In this document: positions 1 to 5,000 of the stretch, piece by piece | Layout: every line of letters starts with the position of its first letter | How positions within the stretch are numbered: the first letter of the stretch is position 1 | From: a virus | Strand: one strand, 5' to 3' | Length of the DNA stretch: 24,014 bases | IMG/VR virus record: IMGVR_UViG_3300035698_003736 | Location: 1-24,014 of that record | Translations under genes and position numbers: made by a program | The notes under the pieces: generated by a model | The model's database searches: none | What the model was told of the DNA's origin: nothing | What the model saw: the letters and a program-made list of their open reading frames with translations, nothing else

Positions 1-2
1 CT

Positions 3-410
3 GATTATAATAGTTCTGAACTAAGTAAATGTTATGATTCTATTATGTTATCTAAAGCATGGTTAGGTAAAGTACTTGGAGAACTAAGTGAGAATACTCC
101 TTATACTAATGATGGCAAAAGAAAAACTGTAGAAGATATAGAAGATGTTGCTGATGTTTGGGTTACTAAAAAAAATAGTTTTATTAGAATAGATTTATTA
201 CTAGAAACTCGTATACAGAGAATAGACTATTTAAGACAAGAACTTAAAAAATTATCAGAGGATAGTATGTATGAAGTGTTTAATTTAGATCCTAAAGATG
301 TACTTAAAAGACATTGTTTTATGATAGAATCTTATATGCATTTAATTAATGCTAGAATTTGGTTAGGATTTGAACTTGGTAGAATTAAAGAAAAAACAAA
401 AAACAATTAA
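3..410 (+). CDS. Hypothetical protein, 5' end cut by the window edge
   Basis: The frame is open from the first complete codon at position 3, so the true start lies to the left; the first in-frame ATG (45) is probably internal. At least 135 residues are visible. The protein looks alpha-helical and charged, with no signal peptide or membrane segment. An N-terminal stretch (KAWLGKVLGEL followed by PYTNDGKRK) looks conserved, and a second similar stretch (RIWLGFELGRIKE) lies at the C-terminus, perhaps an internal duplication of a WLG-x-x-LG motif. I recall similar small helical proteins upstream of replication or structural genes in Bacteroidota phages but know no function. The next gene starts one base after this stop codon, suggesting co-transcription. 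The reading frame is secure; the function is unknown. Confidence 0.7.
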   Translation, partial: DYNSSELSKCYDSIMLSKAWLGKVLGELSENTPYTNDGKRKTVEDIEDVADVWVTKKNSFIRIDLLLETRIQRIDYLRQELKKLSEDSMYEVFNLDPKDVLKRHCFMIESYMHLINARIWLGFELGRIKEKTKNN

Positions 411-411
411 T

Positions 412-693
412 ATGAATCCAATTTATTTAGAACTTGAAGTGCAAATAGCAACAGAAGAATCCTTGAGAAATGATGAACTGTTTAACATAGAAATTAAAGA
501 GGAAGATAAGTTATGGATGCCTACTAGAATAAATTTAGAAAAAATTTGTTACTATGAAAAAAGTATAAAGTACAAAGGCTGTACTTGTATAAATTTAGGA
601 ACTGAATTAGGTATCTTTAAAATTTCACCAGATCAATTAAGCTTGATTATAAAAGATTATTTGGGAGGTACAGTGATTAAATATGTTAAATAA
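412..693 (+). CDS. Hypothetical small acidic protein (93 aa)
   Basis: I chose ATG 412, one base after the TAA of the preceding gene; an upstream TTG at 370 would extend it into that gene by 42 bases and is less likely. The 93-residue product has alternating hydrophobic and charged residues that predict beta strands (IYLELEVQIATEE, FNIEIKEEDKLWMPTRI), a Cys-x-Cys pair near residue 70, and a helical C-terminal third. The segment LWMPTRINLEKICYYE looks like part of a small beta-barrel or immunity-type fold, but I do not recognise a family. It overlaps the tiny ORF that follows by 11 bases. No function is assigned. Confidence 0.6.
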   Translation: MNPIYLELEVQIATEESLRNDELFNIEIKEEDKLWMPTRINLEKICYYEKSIKYKGCTCINLGTELGIFKISPDQLSLIIKDYLGGTVIKYVK

Positions 694-778
694 AAAAGAA
701 GTTCTGCAAATAATAAAGATACAGGAACAAAAAGAAAAAGAAGCAAAAAGAAAAAGCACCTACCCTTTTACTTGGTGA
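683..778 (+). CDS. Tiny Lys/Glu-rich ORF, possibly the 5' half of a frameshifted gene
   Basis: ATG 683 overlaps the preceding gene by 11 bases and reads 31 codons to TGA at 776-778. The product is very rich in Lys and Glu and predicts a helix. After the A-rich stretch near 741-756, the +1 frame (codons at 717, 720 and so on) reads a plausible peptide, LLLGDGAYYDRIGITSLE, to TAA 819-821 with no start codon of its own. This looks like one small gene broken by a single-base change in an A-run, or a recoded one. It may also be chance in AT-rich DNA. Confidence in translation is low. Confidence 0.3.
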   Translation: MLNKKEVLQIIKIQEQKEKEAKRKSTYPFTW

Positions 779-802
779 TGGCGCTTACTATGATAGAATA
801 GG

Positions 803-906
803 AATAACTTCGTTAGAATAACGCAAAGTTATTAAAAATAATTGATAAAGTCAAGTAGCCAATGTGTATATAGCTAGCTTTCAATGAGTTTCTTTTCAAT
901 TATTTT
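803..906 (+). other. Structured intergenic segment, candidate small RNA or regulatory leader
   Basis: This lies in the only gap above 300 bases (694-1055). Three stems are visible. (1) AATAACTT (803-810) pairs with AAGTTATT (826-833), and inside it CGTTA (811-815) pairs with TAACG (819-823) around a GAA loop, with CA bulged. (2) AAAATAATTGA (835-845) pairs perfectly with TCAATTATTTT (896-906). (3) Inside that, AAGTAGC (853-859) pairs with GCTAGCTT (873-880), leaving one bulged base. No T-run follows the first stem, so it is not a classical terminator. No tRNA or named riboswitch signature is recognised. The rest of the gap holds the tiny ORFs at 683 and 962 and nothing else I can support. Confidence 0.35.
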
Positions 907-961
907 CTAAAAGCTTGTTTGCTAATATGTTGACCCTATAAAAAAATTAATTTGAATCATT

Positions 962-1054
962 ATGAACTTTACAAAGATTTATAATTATGGTTTGCCTACT
1001 TTTGCAAGTAACAAAGACAATAATTTTTATGAAAACTATTTAATCAATACATAA
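962..1054 (+). CDS. Tiny ORF (30 aa) directly upstream of the HTH-like gene
   Basis: ATG 962 reads 30 codons to TAA 1052-1054, and the next gene begins at 1056, one base later. Such tight packing fits translational coupling or a leader peptide. The product begins MNFTKIYNYGLPTFASNKD and is rich in Asn, Tyr and Phe, with no membrane segment. The AT-rich DNA upstream (918-954) contains TTTG and TTAATTTG boxes loosely like a Bacteroidota promoter, but their spacing is wrong for the consensus, so I do not call one. I recognise no family. Confidence 0.35.
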   Translation: MNFTKIYNYGLPTFASNKDNNFYENYLINT

Positions 1055-1055
1055 A

Positions 1056-1475
1056 ATGAGCGAGGGAAAAAAATCTTTGCGGATAAAATGTACTTCAATT
1101 GATGATGATAATGCATTAAACAACTATAAGCTAACCGCTGAGAATACTTTTTATATTAGATTTTGCTCAGTTCTTGAAGGGATATTACCTTTAACTAAGC
1201 AAGAAAGAAATGTGCTAGCTGAGATACTGTATATGAATTATATGTTCAGAGATAAAATTGAAGATGATGCGCATAGATGGGCTTATATATTAAGCAATAA
1301 ATGTAGGAAAGATATGGTAGATAAATTAAATTTATCTTATAGTAGCTTCAGTAATCATCTAAGTAATTTTAGAAAAGCAAATATATTAAAGAATGATAGA
1401 GTTATAGACAACTTAGTTATATATCCAGTTGATAATGCTTTTTCTTTAACTTTCAATTTTGAGATTATAAAATGA
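1056..1475 (+). CDS. Putative winged-helix/HTH DNA-binding protein (139 aa)
   Basis: The start ATG 1056 follows an A-rich leader. Residues 46-66 (LTKQERNVLAEILY and onward) resemble the first helix of a winged-helix domain. Residues 84-112 contain CRKDMVDKLNLSYSSFSNHL followed by SNFRKANIL, the pattern of a helix-turn-helix whose recognition helix is followed by 'L..L.KA.IL' and a short beta wing (RVIDNLVIYP). This layout is typical of phage or plasmid regulators and RepL-like proteins. The N-terminal 40 residues are not recognised. The next gene overlaps its stop by four bases (ATGA), so the two are probably translated together. A regulatory or DNA-transaction role is inferred from the fold only. 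Confidence 0.6.
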   Translation: MSEGKKSLRIKCTSIDDDNALNNYKLTAENTFYIRFCSVLEGILPLTKQERNVLAEILYMNYMFRDKIEDDAHRWAYILSNKCRKDMVDKLNLSYSSFSNHLSNFRKANILKNDRVIDNLVIYPVDNAFSLTFNFEIIK

Positions 1476-1720
1476 AAGATAATAAGGGTATAGGGAGAAA
1501 AAGAGATCCTAGATTTGTAGAAGAACTTAGACAAATAGCTAAGAAACATAATATAAGTATTGATATAGTTAATAGCGTAGCAATTAGTCAATTTAAATTA
1601 GTTAAAATTGCTATGAATAAAAAGCTTAATATTAGACTATTTAAGCTAACTATGTTTTATAACAGGCAAAGAAAAAATCCAGATTATTTAGAAATGAAAA
1701 AGTTAGAACATGAAAGCTGA
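1472..1720 (+). CDS. Conserved-looking small basic protein (82 aa)
   Basis: ATG 1472 overlaps the preceding TGA. The product is basic and helical. It contains DPRFVEELRQIAKKHNISID, then a stretch around SQFKLVKIAMNK, then FKLTMFYNRQRK. The order 'SQFK-hydrophobic-x-x-x-M ... F-x-L-x-x-F' resembles a short family I recall from Bacteroidota and other large phages, in which the end reads like 'YFGKF'; no function is known to me. Its basic charge would fit nucleic-acid or capsid contact. It lies inside a run of overlapping genes, so co-translation is likely. The ORF is convincing because of the overlaps on both sides; the function is not. Confidence 0.55.
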   Translation: MKDNKGIGRKRDPRFVEELRQIAKKHNISIDIVNSVAISQFKLVKIAMNKKLNIRLFKLTMFYNRQRKNPDYLEMKKLEHES

Positions 1721-2270
1721 AAGAATAAGGGCTGAAAAGACAGAAGAATTCAAAGAGGTTCTTAAATCTAAAGGTATAGACCCTGATAGTAAAGATATAG
1801 AACAACAGGGAAGATACATTTGTAAAATACACCTTATAGATGGAGAAGAACAGTTAATAGCTTTTACACATAATCCTGCTAGAATTGTTGAAAAGGATTT
1901 TGTAGAAACATATCAAGCTTATAGATATAGAAGAACTTTATTACAAGCTGTTTTGAAGCAAAAAAGACAAAAAGGCTATAAATATTGGGAATCAGAAATA
2001 TTAGGAACTCTTAATAAAAAGAAGTTACAAGATGAACAACATCAAGAAGATTCTAAAAAACTATACGATGAATTAATTGCTTCTGGAAAAATGGAAGAAC
2101 ATCTTCAAGAAATAGCTCAAATAGAAAGTAAAGAAGGAAGGAATTCAAAAATTGCAAGTATCTCTAAAAAAATGAAAAGAGAGTTGGAAGAACTAAATGA
2201 AGAAAGAGATGAAGAATCTATTGAACAATATAAAAGAGAACAAGAAAAAAAATACAATAAAGAAATATGA
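1710..2270 (+). CDS. Hypothetical charged coiled-coil protein (186 aa)
   Basis: ATG 1710 lies 11 bases inside the preceding gene. Residues 1-30 form a charged helix. Residues 35-75 (RYICKIHLIDGEEQLIAFTH, then NPARIVEKDFVETYQAYRYR) look like a small beta-alpha unit. From about residue 80 the protein is almost entirely helical and highly charged, with long Lys/Glu-rich heptad-like stretches to the C-terminus, predicting a coiled coil. There is no membrane segment. Its place ahead of the chaperonin and terminase block suggests an accessory or assembly role, but nothing identifies it. The stop overlaps the next start by four bases. Confidence 0.6.
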   Translation: MKAERIRAEKTEEFKEVLKSKGIDPDSKDIEQQGRYICKIHLIDGEEQLIAFTHNPARIVEKDFVETYQAYRYRRTLLQAVLKQKRQKGYKYWESEILGTLNKKKLQDEQHQEDSKKLYDELIASGKMEEHLQEIAQIESKEGRNSKIASISKKMKRELEELNEERDEESIEQYKREQEKKYNKEI

Positions 2271-2533
2271 TAACTGAATTACGAAAAAAAACAATTAATG
2301 GTAGAGATATTGAATATCTCGATGTAATACACTACAAAACAAGAACTAAGTTCAAAATGTGGGATAGGATTAAGATTTTGTTCGGCAAAGAAGTTGTAAC
2401 ATATAGTGAATTATATACTGGGCATGAAAAATGTATAATTGTATCTTCAAGTGCTAAATGTTATGTACCAGAATTCTTTCCTAAAAAAAGAAATTCGTAT
2501 GATGGAGGATCTTTTAATGTTAAACAAAAATAA
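2267..2533 (+). CDS. Hypothetical small protein (88 aa)
   Basis: ATG 2267 overlaps the preceding TGA (ATGA). The core FKMWDRIKILFGKEVVTYSELYTGHEKCIIV resembles a short motif ('W.R.KILFG....v.se.y') that I recall from small proteins of Bacteroidota phages, usually of unknown role. It predicts one amphipathic helix followed by beta strands; two cysteines lie near residues 58 and 66. The C-terminus is Gly/Ser/Lys-rich and probably disordered. Six bases separate it from the co-chaperonin-like gene, so it may belong to the same transcript. No function is assigned. Confidence 0.55.
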   Translation: MITELRKKTINGRDIEYLDVIHYKTRTKFKMWDRIKILFGKEVVTYSELYTGHEKCIIVSSSAKCYVPEFFPKKRNSYDGGSFNVKQK

Positions 2534-2539
2534 AGAAAT

Positions 2540-2863
2540 ATGAAAACAATTAAAGAGTATATACCAGTAGGAAACTTTGTTTTACTTACTGCTGAGTACA
2601 CAATGAATGGGGCAGATGAAATATTAGGAGATAAAGGCACAAGAGCTGTTAATAGATTTCAAAAAGTAATTAGTGTTGGGCCTGATGTAGTTAAGGATGC
2701 TATTTTTGTAGGAGATATTGTAGATATTGACGTGGAAGCATTTGATCCTGTTAAGCATCTTGTAATAATGTTAGAGCATCCTGAAGATCCTGAACAAACT
2801 ATTTTTAATATCAAATACCCTTTATACTTGATAAAAGGTGTTGTAACTTTTAATGAACAATAA
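2540..2863 (+). CDS. GroES-like co-chaperonin (Cpn10), phage-encoded
   Basis: The 107-residue product fits the GroES fold: an N-terminal strand (YIPVGNFVLL, 7-16), a flexible polar loop (19-38), then QKVISVGPDV (41-50) matching the GroES 'G-V-x-A-V-G' strand, FVGDIVDIDV (56-65) matching 'VGDIV', and a C-terminal strand near 94-104 (PLYLIKGVVTF) matching 'ESDILAIVE'. The loop holds EIL at 27-29, in the place of the Ile-Val-Leu that GroES uses to bind GroEL. It is longer than E. coli GroES (97) and close to phage T4 gp31 (111). The chaperonin gene starts three bases after its stop, the usual groES-groEL order. Overall identity to GroES is low, so the neighbour strengthens the call. It would cap the folding chamber in the host cytoplasm. 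Confidence 0.8.
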   Translation: MKTIKEYIPVGNFVLLTAEYTMNGADEILGDKGTRAVNRFQKVISVGPDVVKDAIFVGDIVDIDVEAFDPVKHLVIMLEHPEDPEQTIFNIKYPLYLIKGVVTFNEQ

Positions 2864-2866
2864 GAT

Positions 2867-4459
2867 ATGTCTAAAGAATTAATTGGTGGAACGATAGCTC
2901 GTGCAAGATTAGTAGCAGGAGTTAATAAATTATCATTTGCTGTGTGCTCTACACTAGGGCCATTTGGTAAAAATGTAGTTTTGAAGAGGCATTATAATGC
3001 TCCAAAAATAACTAAAGATGGAGTTACAGTAGGTAGAGATTTAAGACTTAAAGATCAAATAGAAGATATTGGCTGTCTTTTAGCTAGGCAAGCATCTAGC
3101 CAGACAGCAGATAGTTCTGGAGATGGCACTACTACCTCTACTTTATTAACTAGCGAATTGCTGAATCATGCGATGGTTATATTAAAAGATAATCCCGAAG
3201 CCTTTGGGAATATCTCTGATAGTAAAGAAATATTTAAACATTGGGTATTAAATATTTTTAAATTCATTAAGGAAAATGAAATACCTTATGAAGATAAAAA
3301 AGCTATGATTAATCATGTAGCTCGTATTTCTACAAATAATGACCCTGAATTATATAATCTTATAGCTAATTGTTTAATAGAATTAGATGGTGGTTTAGAA
3401 ATTGTACTTAATGAATCTGCCTCAAAAGAATCTCATTATGAAATTCATAAAGGAATGTATTTTGAAGGGGGATTTATGAGTAAAGAATTTATCACAGATA
3501 CTCGAAGTAATATATGTGAATTGGATGATGTCCTTATATTAATTACTGATATTGAATTAAATTACCCAGAACAAATAAGAGATTTTGCTAGAAAAATACT
3601 TGGACAAAAGAAAAAATTACTTATCATTGCACCTAAGGTCAGCGGAATGGTTTTGGAAATGCTTGCAAAAGCAGCTATAGTATCTAAAGACTTATGTGTT
3701 ATTAAGTCTCCAGGGATTAATATTCGTAGAGAAGAAATGCTTGAAGATATAGCTTGCTTTACTAATGGTACTGTTTTAAGAACTATTAAAGGACATAGAA
3801 TTGAAGAGATTACTCATTATACAGGAATTTTAGGAGTAGCAGATAAAGTAGTAATTAAGAATGATAGTACTACAATTATATCTCATGCTGGCCAAAGTGA
3901 TAGATTAAAAGAGAGAATTGAAATTATAGAAGAGACTATTCTTAAAACAATAGATCCTACTTTAAGAGCTAGGTACGAAAATAGGTTAAGTAATTTAACA
4001 GGTGGAGTAGGTATCATATATGTAGGCGCTTACACTGAGCCTGAATTAAAAGAGAAAAAAGACAGACTAGACGATGCTAAATGCGCAGTTAAATCTGCTT
4101 TATCTGAAGGAGTTGTTCTTGGTGGTGGATACATATTTAATAAATACGCTGATACTTTTAAAGATCAGTTACAACAAAGTCCAGAAGGAAAAATTATTTA
4201 TCATGCATTAAAACAACCTATGAGATTTATATGGGAAGTTAATGGTAAAAAGAAAGTCCCTGAAAACTATTTAGAATACTTAACAGCAAACAATGTAATA
4301 GATCCTATTATGGTTCTTAAAGATTGCATCAAGAACTCCATTAGTGTTGCTCACTCCATATTAAGCACAGATGTAGTAATTATAGATGATGAAGAATCAA
4401 ATGAAAATCTTGGAGATATGCCCTGCATAGAAGATTTAATCGCAGATAAAAATGAATGA
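2867..4459 (+). CDS. GroEL-like chaperonin (Cpn60), phage-encoded
   Basis: The 530-residue protein is a full-length group I chaperonin, an ATP-driven folding ring. It has TLGPFG (29-34), ITKDGVTVGRD with D51, GDGTTT (85-90) with the ATP/Mg residue D86, EIHKGMYFEGGFMSKEFI (192-209) in the apical hinge, RLDDA with D403 (the E. coli D398 catalytic position), GVVLGGG (415-421), and NVIDP with D479 (E. coli D495). The ATPase site is therefore intact. It lacks the Gly-Gly-Met C-terminal tail and ends in an acidic stretch. The apical domain (about 190-375) is the least familiar part, so substrate and cap preference may differ from the host ring. It follows the GroES-like gene by three bases and overlaps the next gene by eight. 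Codon use matches the phage genes around it, suggesting long residence. Likely clients are capsid or other abundant virion proteins (inference). Confidence 0.95.
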   Translation: MSKELIGGTIARARLVAGVNKLSFAVCSTLGPFGKNVVLKRHYNAPKITKDGVTVGRDLRLKDQIEDIGCLLARQASSQTADSSGDGTTTSTLLTSELLNHAMVILKDNPEAFGNISDSKEIFKHWVLNIFKFIKENEIPYEDKKAMINHVARISTNNDPELYNLIANCLIELDGGLEIVLNESASKESHYEIHKGMYFEGGFMSKEFITDTRSNICELDDVLILITDIELNYPEQIRDFARKILGQKKKLLIIAPKVSGMVLEMLAKAAIVSKDLCVIKSPGINIRREEMLEDIACFTNGTVLRTIKGHRIEEITHYTGILGVADKVVIKNDSTTIISHAGQSDRLKERIEIIEETILKTIDPTLRARYENRLSNLTGGVGIIYVGAYTEPELKEKKDRLDDAKCAVKSALSEGVVLGGGYIFNKYADTFKDQLQQSPEGKIIYHALKQPMRFIWEVNGKKKVPENYLEYLTANNVIDPIMVLKDCIKNSISVAHSILSTDVVIIDDEESNENLGDMPCIEDLIADKNE

Positions 4460-5000
4460 TTTGTTAGAGATAAAAGATAACAGAATAGTTTTTGCTCCAC
4501 AAGCCCTAAGCCTTAAACCGTTTAGGGCTTTGTGGGATAGGGATGATACTATTAATAAAGATAGAGCTACTAAAGAATTATGTTTTATATATTATTACTC
4601 TCATTTTAAATCGGAATTTTCTGATTTATTAGATGATCAAGAACGTAAAGAAGCCATACTGGAAGTTATTCCTGAAGTAGTTGTAGATGAATTAGTTTTA
4701 GATGCTTGTGATTTTTTTGAAGAAAGACAATCAACTACTAATTTACAGATGTTAAAGTCAGCTAAGAAAGCAGCTAATAAAATAAAAGATTATTACGACA
4801 ACGTAGATTTAGAAAAGCTTGATACTAAAACTAATAAACCTGTATGGGACGTTACTAAATTACAAAATTCAATTAAAGATTTAGCTAATACTATTAAAGG
4901 TCTTAATGATTTAGAAGCTGAAGTTAAAAAAGAAATAGAGAATAAAAGTAATATGAAAGGGTCAAGATCTAAAAAATTACTAGAAGATGGTTTGTTGTAA
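4452..5000 (+). CDS. Helical protein upstream of TerL; candidate terminase small subunit
   Basis: ATG 4452 overlaps the chaperonin stop by eight bases, and the gene overlaps the terminase start by 14. The 182-residue product is helical. Near the N-terminus PFRALWDRDDT and KELCFIYYYSHFKSEF follow a pattern I recall in proteins just upstream of the large terminase in Bacteroidota phages ('F..lWdRDk....A.keL.yIyf'). Residues 95-170 predict a long helix or coiled coil (KKAANKIKDYYDNV, TKLQNSIKDLANTIKGLNDL), and the end is basic (KGSRSKK). Position, size and coiled coil suit a small terminase subunit, but no clear HTH is visible, so this is inference. An unusually strong hairpin lies in codons 16-28. 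Confidence 0.6.
   Translation: MNDLLEIKDNRIVFAPQALSLKPFRALWDRDDTINKDRATKELCFIYYYSHFKSEFSDLLDDQERKEAILEVIPEVVVDELVLDACDFFEERQSTTNLQMLKSAKKAANKIKDYYDNVDLEKLDTKTNKPVWDVTKLQNSIKDLANTIKGLNDLEAEVKKEIENKSNMKGSRSKKLLEDGLL
4497..4535 (+). other. Strong GC-rich hairpin near the start of the pre-terminase gene
   Basis: CCAC-AAGCCCTAA (4497-4509) pairs with TTAGGGCTT-T-GTGG (4522-4535): 13 base pairs with one bulged T (4531) and a 12-base loop. The arms are far richer in GC than the surrounding DNA. No T-run follows, so it is not a standard terminator. It starts 45 bases after ATG 4452. It could be a pac-type site, an mRNA processing or stability element, or a translation control. Confidence 0.5.

Noticed and set aside
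773-800. UGA read as tryptophan (TGG TGA TGG followed by CGC TTA CTA TGA)
   Set aside because: All long genes here end properly with standard stops and contain ordinary TGG tryptophans, so a changed code is not supported; a small frameshift is the simpler reading.
803-833. tRNA or T-arm-like stem in the long gap
   Set aside because: There is no acceptor stem, anticodon arm or GTTCGA-type T-loop of the right size; no tRNA was recognised anywhere in the window.
918-954. Bacteroidota-type promoter (TTTG and TTAATTTG) before the ORF at 962
   Set aside because: The second box misses the TA-n-n-TTTG consensus and the spacing is about 25 bases rather than 19-21.
3188-3214. Hairpin with CCC/GGG arms inside the chaperonin gene
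   Set aside because: Nine pairs with one mismatch and no unusual codon clustering; could be chance, unlike the stronger hairpins at 4497 and 12593.
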